Below are positions 35,990-46,915 of a stretch of 64,000 bases of DNA, piece after piece. The notes beneath the pieces were generated by a model, which worked only from the letters and a program-made list of their open reading frames with translations, did not search any database and was not told the origin of the DNA. The stretch's first letter is position 1, and the number at the start of each line of letters is the position of its first letter. Made by a program: the position numbers and the translations under genes. Origin of the DNA: Lunularia cruciata (lineage: Eukaryota; Streptophyta; Marchantiopsida; Lunulariales; Lunulariaceae); assembly GCA_948567375.1 (NCBI GenBank), contig OX419755.1, positions 42,413,001 through 42,477,000 on the forward strand. Direction: 5' to 3'.

Positions 35990-38651
35990 CACTTAAGGCT
36001 ATGCCTAAGGTCTAGTATGCATATCTCTCCATGGCATCTTTGTAACCTCCAATATAAGGTAGGTCTAATAAAAAAGGACTATAGCACCATATCCATTTCT
36101 TCTCCCAAGCATGCATTGGAAGCTCACTAAAAACTCTCTCTAAAAGCTCATAAGGGTCAGAATTAAATCCCTCAATCTACCACTAGTCTACTCCTCCTCT
36201 AGGAATCTAATGGCCGGAGCCATAAGAGCCTTAAATCTATCTAGAGGTAAGACAAGGAGCTGAAATAATGAATTAATAAGGGTATCCATCAATGAAAAAG
36301 GTGTAGGATGTATAGCTCCATGAGGATGGTTTCTGCAATAAGGAAGAGCCTCTCCATCTACAAATAATATATCTTGGATAGATGAACCTAGTGAGCTAAA
36401 ATTACTACATGGTCTAACCATAAAACCTCTAAACTCATCAAAATATCCATTTGTCTCAACAAGGCATGCCATCAAATGTGAACAGGTATGATCTTGTATT
36501 GGTAGGTGGCCAAGCTCCCACATAAAATGCAATAGGATCTCCATATTGTACTTTGGACCACTAGTTCATATGATCACCCCAAAGTCAAAGATACAACCAT
36601 AAACTCTATATTGCCAAGCTATAGAATATACCTTGAAGTACTACTCATGTTAAAATAGCACCATCTCCTCCTCATGGTCTTGGAACACCACTCCAAGAAA
36701 TGAGGTTTACTAGGATCTCTCACAATTGCTATACAACTCAAATGTTACATTATAATCTTCCTCCTCAAATCTATATGGAAAATGATATGAGGAATAAATA
36801 ATCTAGATAAACTCATCTTCTCTCTCAAATAAGTGAGTTTTTGTACCTCATCACTTAAAGATCCCTTCTGCTCCTAAAGCCATAAGCACTCATGTTAAGT
36901 ACCCTAAAAACTTGGAGGGGATGCAATATCATCCTTGATGCAAGGTCTTCATGATACAATATCCTCTCCCAAATGCAAACTCTTGGGCCACCTACAAGAG
37001 TCAAACAAGTCTAATTGGATCAAGTAGCTTGCAAAGAAGATGCTCTCCAATCTGATGGAGTGGTAGTCTCTCTAGCATGATGTATTTTGGATGAAGAACC
37101 TAAAGTATGTGGTGGTGGTGGTGGTGGGGCAAGATCTCTATGGCATGATGTCTAAATGTACTATGGGTTTGAGTCTCCATATATGTAAACAATCTCAATT
37201 AGGTCTGAGTCTCCATATGTGTAAACAAAGTCTTAGTGAGGTTTGAGTCTCCATATGTGTAAACAAAGCCTCAATTTGGATTTCAGTCCCCATATCAACT
37301 AAACTAGCCTCTCTTTGAGCCCCTACTACACCATAAGGGTCATTGCCAGGATCTATTTGAGTTCCTACCTCCTTTGGAGGTAACTCTCAAGGATATTATA
37401 ACATATCTACCTCTAACCACTCTCTAGCCTCTTGGAGAGCATCCTTATATGCTACCCTAAGAGTATCTAGTTGAATACTCACCTCATGTACTTCCCTTGG
37501 AATCTTCCCCAATAGTTCTATAATAATGGAAAACTCTCTCATATACCATATCTCTTGAACTCTATAACCCTCTACTCTCTCCCTACTATCTCTCATGAGT
37601 CCTTCCAACTTAGTGAGTCTCTCCACTTGAGCTCTCACATCACCCTCTTTCTCCTTAATAATTCTACCTAAATTTACTAATCACTTTCTCATAGTACTCT
37701 CCTCAATAAATAGATCCATCTCCCTCTATGCTAGTCTACTTTCTCTATCAAACACAATCTGCTCCTCAAGCTGGAATTGCTCCTCCCTTTGTGCAAGTAT
37801 TCTCTCATGCTTGGCAAGCCTGCTCTTCCTCTCACTCAAAAGGTACTCCTCTAGCCTAATATGCTCTTCTCTCTTTCTAGTCTCCTCTAACAATAGTTCA
37901 GCCTACTCTCATCCGCATTGTGCATGTGCTCTTCTCTAAGGCTACTTGATAGTGATGGTAATGGAGGTGGCTCAACTCTCTCTCTCTCTCTCTCTCTTTG
38001 TAGACTCTATGGATGATCATTGTGCTCATGGGAACTAGGTTTTTGTCCATCAACACTTTAAGATGCATGTGGAGGATCATGAGGAGTGTGGTCATCAAGT
38101 GCTCATGGAGATGGACAGTCTAACATCATGAGATGCACCTATACACAAATTTTTAAACCCAATCATTCCAAAAAATAATACCATGTAATTGAGAAAGGTT
38201 ATCTAGGAGTTTTCAATAACAATATATATTTATATTTATATAAATCCAAAAAATATACAAACATGTGCATAGGGCTAGCTAATCCATACTCAAAGATGCA
38301 CTAAACTAAAACTAAACTCTCACTCACCTGGCTGCTCTTCACATGCAAGCTCTGCCTTTTCTACCCTCTTGTGAATATAAACCTCCTCCTCTGCACCTAC
38401 AATGCTATATACAATGTCATCTTCTATGAGAAGTTCACTATCTATGAATAAATGGGTGAGAACCTATCCCTCATGGGTCTCACAAAAGCATCTACCATCT
38501 GGGTCCAAGCTACCTCTAGAATACAAAAAGCTCTGCCTCAATAGCCAACAACATACGCTCGGCCCAATCATAATCCACTAGGGTAGATTGTGTCATCATA
38601 CTCTCCACTATGAGAATGATATTTCCATGCACAACTCTAGGTAGTTGTGCT
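35990..38651 (-). pseudogene. Decayed spliced gene of unknown family with a coiled coil
   Basis: On the minus strand an exon-like block at 38331-38650 is bounded by an acceptor (TTTATTCCAG) and a donor CAG|GTGAGT. It reads VVHGNIILIVESMMTQSTLV, DYDWAERMLLAIEAELF and, after one frameshift, LLIEDDIVYSIVGAEEEVYI. A second acceptor (TTGTGTATAG) near 38135 keeps phase. A Glu/Arg-rich coiled coil follows (37396-37860: VERLTKLEGLMRDSRERVEG), then HMETQT repeats (37150-37300) and an open frame of 118 codons ending at 36188. I do not recognise the family; host gene or element ORF are both possible. Confidence 0.4.
37155..37300. repeat. Minisatellite, ~44-bp unit, three to four copies
   Basis: The unit GAGTCTCCATATGTGTAAACAAAGYCT recurs three times with a fourth, shorter copy. 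On the minus strand it reads as repeated HMETQT. A (GTG)n run lies at 37110-37127, and a (CT)n run at 37976-37998 lies further right. Confidence 0.8.
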
Positions 38652-38837
38652 GGAATAAATAGTGAACACAATAGTTAGAAAAATGATTTGAATGATAGAT
38701 ATGCACATTGCTTACCTAAATATCTCCTAACTATTCTTTCTCTTACTAGAAACCATCCTCTACCAGCTCTATAGAACTATCTTCCTCCTCTCAATAGTAC
38801 CTAGTGACAAACAAAATGCTCTACAAATAAGAGATGT

Positions 38838-39257
38838 TGTAAAAGACCGAATCCAAGGAGAGAAATAGGATAATGGAAACTCACATTGGGACACTTGAAT
38901 GAGGGAAAAATCCGAATGCCTAGCATGAGCTTTGGTATTTATAGGCATCATACAAGGCCCTTGAGAAGCTTCTCAAGAAGCTTCCTCAAGCCGCTTTCTT
39001 AGAGTGCAAGCCAAGTTAACTAGGAAGCTTCTCAAGAAGCTTCCTTTTAGAAGCCGCCAACTTGGCGTGCAAGCTAAGCTAGTTAGAAGCTTCTAGAAGC
39101 TTCCTTCTAGAAGCTTCTTACTTGAGGTGCAAGCTAAGCTAGCCAAAAGCTTCCCAAGAAGCTTCCTAGATACTTCTGGAATATTCTAGGCTACTTTGTC
39201 TTATGTGCTACTTTGTTAGCCCGACTAAGTTTGTCGCTAAACTCCATAATTGTTACA
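38838..39257 (-). repeat. 3' LTR of B2
   Basis: 420 bp, TGTAAAAGACC to ATTGTTACA. On the minus strand it runs U3 first: TGTAACAAT, then the AAGCTTC palindrome array (38957-39175), then TATAAATA at 38936-38943 and the transcribed part. The clean spacing of array and TATA box suggests a complete promoter. Confidence 0.92.
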
Positions 39258-39364
39258 TATTCCCCCGCCGCTAGTTGGTGACGTCCTTATTGCCAGTGAA
39301 GCTTCATTGCCAATGAAGCTTCACTGCACAGATGGCCATTCAGTGGATGGCCGTCTGTGCATTT

Positions 39365-39505
39365 TGGAGGTGAGAAAGAGGTTCCCAGGTGGCATCATGA
39401 AGGGGATACCCTTTCCAAAGGACCTTGTACTCCGTATGTTGGTGACGGCTTCATTGAATATGGCAACATGCATGGATACGATCAACTTCATACTCCTCAT
39501 GATCA
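39365..39505 (-). pseudogene. Chromodomain at the end of the B2 integrase
   Basis: Reads EEYEVDRIHACCHIQ, a stop (TGA), then HTEYKVLWKGYPLHDATWEPLSHLQ. The WKGYP and ATWEP blocks are typical of chromoviral chromodomains, which bind methylated histone tails and steer integration to heterochromatin. The stop removes the last half in this copy. Confidence 0.8.
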
Positions 39506-40829
39506 TTGATAGGGATAGGAAGAGGAGGAGGTTGGACTCGAGAGCAAAAGGAAGAGGGGTTAGGAACAAAGGGTTTCAACTTGGAAACATGAAGGACATG
39601 ATGGATACGCATGTGACAAGGCAAGGCAAGTCAATAAGCAACAAGAGAGACAATTTGGGTGATATCAAAGGGTCCTATCCAATGAGGAGCAAGTTTACAA
39701 ACTTGAGTATCAAGTGGAAGAGGGAGGTTACTGGAGGAAAGCATGACTTTATCACCAACTTAAAGATGAGATCACAACGATGGTGGTCCGCATATTGTTT
39801 TTGGCAATTCTGAGCAACAAGGAGGTGAGACTTGGCTTGTTGGAGAGATTGGGATATAGTGGTCAAGAATGTAGAAGTATGAGAAATTTGAGATGGAGGA
39901 GGAGCAAGAAGAGAATCTGGAACAAGCGGATCTTGGCCAAAATTGAGAAAGAAAGGAGAGAATCTGGTGCTTGCCTGTTTGGAATTGTTGTAGGCAAATT
40001 CTGCAGCGGCAAGACATTTGTCCCAATTGGTATGGTGGACATTGACAAAGGCATGCAACATATCCTCCAATGTACAATTTTCATGTTTGGTTTTTCCATC
40101 AGTTTGAGGATGATAGGCCATGGACAAAGCAAGCTTGGTGCCGAGTATCTGAAAGAGTGCTTTCTAAAACTTCCTAGTAAATCAAGGATCATGGTCGGAG
40201 ATGAGTACGCATGGCATCCCATGATGCTTGAAGACATTGTCGAAGTAGATTTGTGCTAAAGTTGGAGCATCCATGGTATCACAGGTTGGTGCCAAGTGGA
40301 TTTGCTTACTAAGCTCATCCACAAACACCACAATGGCGGTGTGTCCTTGTTTTGTCTTTGGCAAGGATGTGATAAGATCCAAGCTCACATGCTCCCAACG
40401 AGCTGATGGAATGGCAAGCGGTTGAAGGAGTCCACTCGGCTTCTGGTTGCTAGCCTTGTTACATTAGCAGCTCTCACATGCTCGGACAAATTCTCAAACA
40501 TCTCGTGTCATGTTGGGCCACCACCATTGATGTTGGAGGGTACCCAAGGTCTTGTCCACACCCATGTGACCAACAATGGGTAAATCATGGGCTTCTTGAA
40601 GGCACACAAGTCAAAGATCACCTTTGGCTGGAACATAGATCCGGTCCGCATGGAATAGAAGGCCTTCCTTGAAGGAGAAGGTGTTGTACTCCTTGTCACC
40701 TGTTGTTAGATGACCATGTACCATTTGGAAGAAGGGATCTTGTTGTAGAGCTAACCAAAACTCGTTATGGATCTTGAAGTCAATTGACACCATCATAATT
40801 GCTACCATTATGAGAGGAAGAGACTTCAA
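39506..40829 (-). pseudogene. Integrase of B2
   Basis: Zinc region GHMGVDKTLGTLQHQWWWPN..CESC at 40440-40590 (first Cys pair kept, followed by a stop). Core: first Asp in VSLDLITSLPKT at 40375, second Asp in VLISDHDP (Gly of SDRG changed to H), and third acidic residue in HPQTDGKTKHENCTLEDML near 40100 (E kept). C-terminal part LNFGQDPLVPDSLL. Four or more stops, mostly TGA/TAG for CGA/CAG. It would have joined cDNA to the host chromosome. Confidence 0.82.
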
Positions 40830-42395
40830 ATCAGGTCATCGTGATAGAGCATCAGGGATGACATGGAACCGACCTGGTTTGTACTCAAGTTTGATATCAA
40901 ACAATTGGAGTTGCTCTTCCCATCGATGATGTTGACTCTTCATCTGCTCCAAGTGTAAGGTCTGCAACAATGGCTTGTGATCAGTTTGCATGATCACTTG
41001 TTTCCCCAAGAGATAATGCCTCTATACTTTGGTGGCATATACCATTGCAAGTTGTTCCCAATCTTGAGCGGAGTAATTTCTTTCAGCTGTATTTAGTCAG
41101 CAAGACACAAAGGCAATGGGATGTTGTCCATCTGGGAATTCTTATTGCAACATAGCTCCAATTGCAAAGTTAGAAGCATCAAAATCAACCACACAAGGTA
41201 GTTGAGGATCATATGGTTGAAGAATGGGTCTTGAAGACACCATATGTTTCAACTTCTGGAATACTTCTTCATGCTTGGTGTTCCATTGGAAGCTCAAGTT
41301 CTTTCCTAAGAGGTCAGTCAATGGTGCAACCACATGAGCATAATAATAGATGAACCGCTCGTAAAAATTGGCCAATCCATTGAATGCCCATACTTTTGTA
41401 GCATCCTTCGGGGTAGGCCAATCAATAATGGCCTTGATCTTCTCTTCTTCCATCTTGATCCCCTCTAAGGAGATCTTATGACCCAAGAAGGTAACCTCCT
41501 TTTGCCAAAAGGCACACTTCAACTTCTTGCAATAAAATTTCCATTGTCGTAGTCGTCTTAGGACTTCTTGCACATGATTCACATGTTCTACCTTTATCTT
41601 GCTATAGATTAAGATATCATCCAAGAACACCACCACTGATCTATCCAACAGTCCATCCAACACCTGATGCATCTAATCCATGAAGACTGTTGGAGCATTA
41701 GTGAGTCTGAAAGGTAAAACTCTCCACTCAAAATGCCCATACCTTGTGCAAAAGGCAGTCTTTTGCACATCCTCTCCATCAATCGGAATTTGCCAATAGC
41801 CACTATGAAGATCCAACTTGGAAAAGTAACATGCTCCACTTAGTTGATCAAGCAAGTCATCAATCCGAGGCAAGGGATATGCATTGTTCACGGTTTGCTT
41901 ATTGAGCCCACGATAATCAATATAGAAACAAAGTCCTCCATCCTTCTTTGGAACAAATAGTACCGGTGCTCCCCAAGGAGAGGTACTATGTCCTATGAAG
42001 TCCTTCTCCAACAACTCTGTAAGTGTTGTTTGCAACTCCTCCAACTCCTTTGGTGAGAGCCGATAGATTGGTCTACTCACTGGAGTACTCCTTGGCAATA
42101 GCTCAATCTTGAAGGGCATACCTTGATTGGAGGGTAATCCCTTTGGCAGATCATCCAGAAACATGTTTGCAAACTCCTTAACTATCCGATCAACCATTAC
42201 TTGATGAGGCTCTTGGTCCTCCACCGATTGGTCTTGTGCAATCGACTTGATCCACACTGCAAATACAAACTTATCTTCCTCTAAAGCTTGCTTTATGGCT
42301 GCTTTACTAACAAACTTCCCTTCTAGGGACTCATCTCTCTTCCAAGCCTGCTCCATGGTTGCCTTCCTGGCAAACTTCCCATCTTGGGACTCCAC
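40830..42395 (-). pseudogene. RT and RNase H of B2, one stop in RT
   Basis: RT is open over 42395-41676 and 41672-41142, separated by a single TAG that replaces CAG (Gln in the motif FMDQMHQVLDGLL). Motifs: [46 protein letters not shown] and VVVFLDDILIYSK (both Asp kept). The RNase H start VDFDASNFAIGAMLQ keeps the first catalytic Asp. Stops then interrupt it (EFPDGQHPIAFVSC, TDHKPLLQTLH, PDALSR). This is the best-preserved pol in the window. Confidence 0.9.
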
Positions 42396-42460
42396 TTCCT
42401 TTGAGGTTTGCTCTATGGCTACCTTCTCAACAAACTTCCCATCTTGGGACTAACTATTCT
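42275..42460 (-). repeat. 60-bp tandem repeat encoding a 20-residue repeat in B2 pol
   Basis: Between protease and RT three in-frame units of 20 codons begin [18 protein letters not shown] and SLEGKFVSK. They are hydrophilic and lysine/glutamate-rich, and probably form a flexible linker between protease and RT. B1 lacks the region through deletion. Confidence 0.85.
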
Positions 42461-42494
42461 TAGGTGTCTTACTCAGAGGTGCCAAACAACCTAA

Positions 42495-42887
42495 TCAGAA
42501 ATTCCTACCTTGGTGTTGTACTTGAATTTGGCGTCGGGTCCAATCAAATTGAACCTTATGACGTTCAAGCCAAGGTAGACCCAGAATGATATCAAAGTGT
42601 AGAGGTGCCACTACAAACCTCATACACTCCAAATACTCCTTCCCAATCTTGAAGGTAACAAGATGCGAGGTGCGGATTGCAGGACCCTTTCTACCATCCG
42701 CCATCATCAAACTACTTCCAATCATTGGCTTGATAGGAATACCCAATTCCTTTGCTACTTGCATAGACATGCAATTCTCTAAACTTCCAGAATCAACCAA
42801 AATCCTATAACCCCGATTAGATATCATACCTTGCAAGTGAAGCAAACTTGCATAGGTTGAGCCTTCAATCCCATTGGAACTAATCAA
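42495..42887 (-). CDS. Aspartic protease of B2 (open over 130 codons)
   Basis: The retropepsin-like domain carries the active site I-L-V-D-S-G-S at residues 29-35 (about 42783-42803) and the second hydrophobic-Gly motif DIILGLPWLERH near residues 99-110. This enzyme cleaves the Gag-Pol polyprotein. The reading frame has no stop in this part, but the polyprotein is broken on both sides, so it is an intact domain within a dead element. The frame naturally continues from gag; the Met shown is only the first in the segment. Confidence 0.75.
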   Translation of the reverse strand: MISSNGIEGSTYASLLHLQGMISNRGYRILVDSGSLENCMSMQVAKELGIPIKPMIGSSLMMADGRKGPAIRTSHLVTFKIGKEYLECMRFVVAPLHFDIILGLPWLERHKVQFDWTRRQIQVQHQGRNF

Positions 42888-42889
42888 GC

Positions 42890-43818
42890 TCCCAGTAGGC
42901 AGCTCGAATTCTCCTATTTGGATTCCTCATTTCCTTGATCATTCCGCTCTACAACCTCCACTTGGTAACTTGTCGAGGTCACCATTCTTGAGTGTACATT
43001 CAACAATGCAATGCCCCAATTAGCAACAATAAAAACAACCACCATTTTGTTGTAGTTTCTCCCTATCTATTATGCCAAGTGGTCTTTGTTGAATTGCATC
43101 AATCTCCATTGGTGCTGGCTCCTCCACTTGTGTGTAGTGTATTGGTAGGCTTTGTGGAGGTTGAGGTCAAGACCAAGTTGTTGCCACAAAGAAATCAAAA
43201 TGTTTGGCCAACCGCATAGCGTCCTCCAAGTGTTGTGGCTCTTGCATGATTACCTCTAATATGGTTCTTGCTTTCAAGCCCCTCACAAATTGATCCAGAG
43301 CTTTACCTTCCAATATATCTAGAATTTACATGATGGTGTTTTAGAACTACGTGATGTAACTTCTTACAAAGCCAATCTGTTTCAACTCTGCCAACTTATC
43401 CCGTGCAGCTCGAGTGGCATTTATAGCTTGGAACCGACTAACTATTGCGCTCTTGAATTCTGCACATGTGAAGATTGGTGTAACCATTTGTCGTTTGGCT
43501 CGCTCCACTCGGAATCTCCACCATAGCTTTGCTACTCCATCCAATTGGCTAGAAGCCAAAAGAATCTGTTTTCACTCGTCTTGTAGATTGGTAGCTTCAA
43601 AATAACATTCACAATCAAACACAAAATTCTCCACTGCACCTGGGAGATTCTTCCCTTCAAATACCTTGGGTTTAGGGAATGTGATCTGATCTTCTCCTTC
43701 TCGGATTGATACTCTCTCCACTTGCTCTTGTCATCAAAGATCTTGTTCATCCAACAATCAAGTTAGGTGCTCAATTTGTTGTTGCATAGCAAGGATAACA
43801 TCAGGTATTGCCACCATG
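42890..43818 (-). pseudogene. gag of B2
   Basis: Starts at ATGGTGGCAATACC (43815 region, MVAIPDVILAMQQQIEHL). The Retrotrans_gag-like core reads LDGVAKLWWRFRVERAKRQM, FKSAIVSRFQAINATRAARD and KLAELKQIGFVRSYI (43347-43559). A zinc knuckle of CX2CX4HX4C type lies near 43000-43050 (C-F-Y-C-C-*-L-G-H-C-I-V-E-C), with its Lys codon turned to a stop. Frameshifts occur near 43590 and 43345. Confidence 0.75.
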
Positions 43819-43861
43819 GTTGCTCCTCTATCACACCACTCCCAATCTATTTAATTTATTA

Positions 43862-44066
43862 ACATATAGAAACAACACGTCCACCGTTCTCCATAAGTTA
43901 CAACCGGAAGCACCAAGGGTTCCTCAGATATGGTGATCATATGTAGAAAATCTTGTCCAAAGTGCAAGGTGATGAACTATGTGAAATGATGCTTGGGTAG
44001 TATTTGGACGTGAAAATCCCAATGGTTTGGTGGAAGTGGATTTGGTGGTCCATAAATTCCATCCAT
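43862..44066 (-). pseudogene. Upstream ORF of B2, related to family A ORF0
   Basis: From the ATG just after the primer site: MDGIYGPPNPLPPNHWDFHV, then one in-frame TAG, then FITLHFGQDFLHM and EEPLVLPVVTYGERWTCC. It shares spacing and the blocks HFG[AQ][ED]F and LPVV.Y..[ER][RE]W with the A1 upstream ORF. B1 also has a stop at the stop-codon site (TAA there, TAG here), so the stop may be ancestral. Function unknown. Confidence 0.45.
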
Positions 44067-44088
44067 CCCATTCCTGCTCTAATACCAA

Positions 44089-44629
44089 TGTAAAAGATGA
44101 GAGAAATACGAGAATGGAAACTAACATTGGGACACTTGAATGAGGGAAAAATCCAAATGCCTAGCATGAGCTTTGGCTTTGGTATTTATAGGCAGCATAC
44201 AAGGCCCTTGAGAAGCTTCTCAAGAAGCTTCCTCAAGCTACTTTCTTAGAGTGCAAGCCAAGTTAACTAGGAAGCTTCTCAAGAAGCTTCCTTCCTTCTT
44301 GCCGCCAACTTGGCATGCAAGCTAAGCTAGTTGGAAGCTTCTAGAAGCTTCCATCTAGAAGCTACTTACTTGAGGTGCAAGCTAAGCTAGTTGGGAAGCT
44401 TCCCAAGAAGCTTCCTAGATACTTTTGGAATATTCTAGGCTACTTTGTCTTATGTGCTAAGTATGTCTTATGTATGTATGTATGTACTTTGTCTTATGTG
44501 CTAAGTATGTCTTATGTATGTATGTATGTACTTTGTCTTATGTGCTAAGTATGTCTTATGTGCTAAGTATGTGCTAAATATGTCTTCGTAAGCCCAACTA
44601 ACTTTGTCGCTAAACTCCATATTGTTATA
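44089..44629 (-). repeat. 5' LTR of B2, enlarged by a tandem repeat
   Basis: 541 bp against 420 bp for the 3' LTR. The extra length is a microsatellite-like expansion at 44444-44582 of a 48-bp unit made of CTTATGTGCTAAGTATGT and (TATG)n. TATAAATA lies on the minus strand at 44183-44190. The right end reads ATTGTTATA (CA mutated to TA). Confidence 0.88.
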
Positions 44630-44639
44630 CTACACCTTC

Positions 44640-46049
44640 TTCTCTCTCATACTTACACTCTCTCCCACTCTCCTCTCCTCTCTTTCTCGATTTGCACCTA
44701 AACTCTCTCATGCTATGAATGCTTTTTGTCCCAAAATTCTCTCCTCTCCTCTCTTTTCCAACTCTTGCATTCATAGATACACTCTCTCAATTCTCCTCTC
44801 CTCTCTTTCTTGATTGGCACCAACACACTCTCTCCCACTACAAATGCCTTTTGTCTTGAAACTCTCTCCTCTCCTCTCTTTCTCAATTCTTGCACCTACA
44901 CTTGCACTCTCTCCCCATTGTTGCAAACATATTTTTGTCCTCTCTTGGTTCTCTCTTTGACCAATGTACTCTCTCTTTCCTTTGAAACATGGACTATGTT
45001 TTTAGTTTCTAACAATTTTTGAACTTCTCCTCCATATCTTCCTTCTCCTTAATCTTGGTCAATTTTGAAGTTGTGCTTTGATCAACATCTTCTCTCCTTC
45101 CTTCAAAACATGGACTCTAAACATGGACTCTATGTTTCTAGTTGCTATCATTTTGAACTTCTTCTTCCTATATTCCCTCTCCACTATTTGAACTTGTGCT
45201 CTATTTGGGTCTTATTTGAAAATTTTAGTTCCTCTTTTCCTTTTTCTTAAACCTTTTCCTCTTCCCCATTCTCTTGAATTTACCTTCCATCTCGAGAAGG
45301 CTGATCTATGCTAGTTATCTCTCTCAAAGACTCAAACTCTCACTTGAATTTCCTTAAACTCTCTAGATTTTGACCACTCTTCATCTCCCCTAGCTTCTCT
45401 TCCTCTTTTCTATCAATGTACATGAGTGCCTCTAAACTCTTTAGGGCCCTTCAACCACCATTTACACTGCAATTATATTTGCTTCTGATCCAACTATCAA
45501 CTTTTGCTAAACTCCCCATGCTCTTCCTCTACACATGTTGCTCTAGAATTCATAGATTCTTGACTTTCCTCACTCCTTGCTTCTACCAAAATATGCACCT
45601 TCTCTTCCCAAAATACTCAAGCATCACCTTCACAAATGCTCATGCGCACCATGCAACCACACTAGGTGTACCTTCACAGATGCCCATGCATACCACAAGC
45701 ATACTAAGTTTACCTTCACAAATGTCCATGCATACCCCGCAACTACACTAAGTTTACCATGCCAATTTAATTCAACTAAACAACTAAACTTATTCCGCAA
45801 TTTAACCAATCCCAAGTGTAATATTTAATTCCAAGTGCAACAAACCCACTCAAAGTACATAAATAGACAAAGTATTCCAAGTGAATCAAACTCACTCAAA
45901 TTACATTAGCAAAGTATTTTGAGTGAATCAAACTCACTCAAAGTACATACACAAAGTCAGATGAAACAGATTAGGTTGAATAAACACATACTCAAAGTAC
46001 ATAATCATATTCCATGGATCTGGAAGATCATAAAATATATTACATTGTG
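44640..46049. other. Pyrimidine-rich tandem repeat and non-coding sequence
   Basis: 44640-44930 contains two to three diverged copies of a ~125-bp unit rich in CTCTCCTCTCCTCTCTTTC and ending in GCACC..ACACTCTCTC. Further T/C-rich sequence continues to about 45400. At 45620-45760 a ~42-bp unit recurs three times (CTTCACA..TGCCCATGCATACCAC). A CTCAAAGTACATA motif recurs at 45850-46005. No gene seen. Confidence 0.5.
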
Positions 46050-46910
46050 CAAGACCTCAATTAGGCCAAAAAATTTTGCATTACATAACTTATCATTTCT
46101 TCTTGATTCTCTCCATGATACTCAAAGGCTACTTCATCCACACTTTGCTCTTCATTTCCTATATCTAAATCCAAATCATCAAAGTACTCCTCTACACACT
46201 TATCTACCTTGTTAATCATAAAGTTATGAAGATTAATACCATAAATTGTCACCCATCTTAATATATCTACATTTTTATCTTAGATCATTTAGTTGTACTC
46301 TAATTTCTGTGAGCAAATGCTTTCAAGCTTTCAGAATTCCAAAATAATGCTTATTTGCTACTCTAGCACATGCCACACACTTATTAAAATTAGTCTTATT
46401 GGATGCTTGTGCTTATTAGAAGTAGAGAACCAAATGTGCCATAGGAATATAACCTAAATACCATAACAAAAATTGATGGTTCTCAAATAAGTTGCACTCT
46501 CTCTTGTATTCAAATCAGTCCATATAGGTGATTTTTTTATACATGCAATGTCATGAAAGAACCTTGCATCTCTGCATTGCCAATTCACAAAGTTATAATT
46601 TGGATCAATACTTATTTGCACCTTACATATATAAATATTGCCATTTCAATGTTATCAATGACATTGAACAAAACACTAAATAGTACCTCCCACAAAAGGA
46701 TTAATTTTTCTCTTGTCGTTGCATACGACTTGACCATTGATAGAGTAAAATCCCTTTCAACAAAAATATATTTTCCCATCTACTTTGGGTCATTTGACAA
46801 TTTGAATAAATTTCCATCCACTAAACCCACACATCTAGCATATATTTTATGCAGAAAAACTATAGAAATTCTTGACCTCTCCTCCATATTTGGTCATTTT
46901 ACCTCCTTGC
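46050..46910 (-). pseudogene. PIF/Harbinger-type (DDE_Tnp4-like) transposase relic
   Basis: Minus-strand frames give GLVDGNLFKLSNDPK, then GFYSINGQVVCNDKRKI. This pattern fits IDGT..PL..F.RKG.YS.N.Q.VCD..., which surrounds the first catalytic Asp of HARBI1-like transposases. Near 46330 NKCVACARVANKHYFGILKA fits the third catalytic region (R..VENAFG.LK.R). Near 46210 NLHNFMINKVDKCVEE fits the C-terminal LHN motif. The E of VEN is lost and frames shift often. The relic is cut at 46915 by the A1 element. Family assignment is by motif memory. Confidence 0.6.
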
Positions 46911-46915
46911 CCAAT

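Larger units (their letters stand above)
38838..44629 (-). mobile_element. Family B element, copy B2, nearly complete
   Basis: A minus-strand Ty3/gypsy chromovirus. 5' LTR 44089-44629, primer site at 44076-44087 (minus strand TGGTATTAGAGC), leader ORF, gag with zinc knuckle, protease, RT, RNase H, integrase, chromodomain, polypurine tract 39259-39271 (minus strand GCGGCGGGGGAATA) and 3' LTR 38838-39257. No matching target duplication is visible (GATGT versus CTACA), which could mean an exchange between copies. It is the least decayed B copy here: RT is broken by one stop. Confidence 0.93.

Noticed and set aside
39250-39813. 187-codon plus-strand open frame
   Set aside because: It is antisense to the B2 integrase and chromodomain, which have clear motifs on the minus strand.
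44640-44930. CT-rich tract as a gene promoter
   Set aside because: It is a diverged tandem repeat with no TATA box or downstream coding exon in reach.
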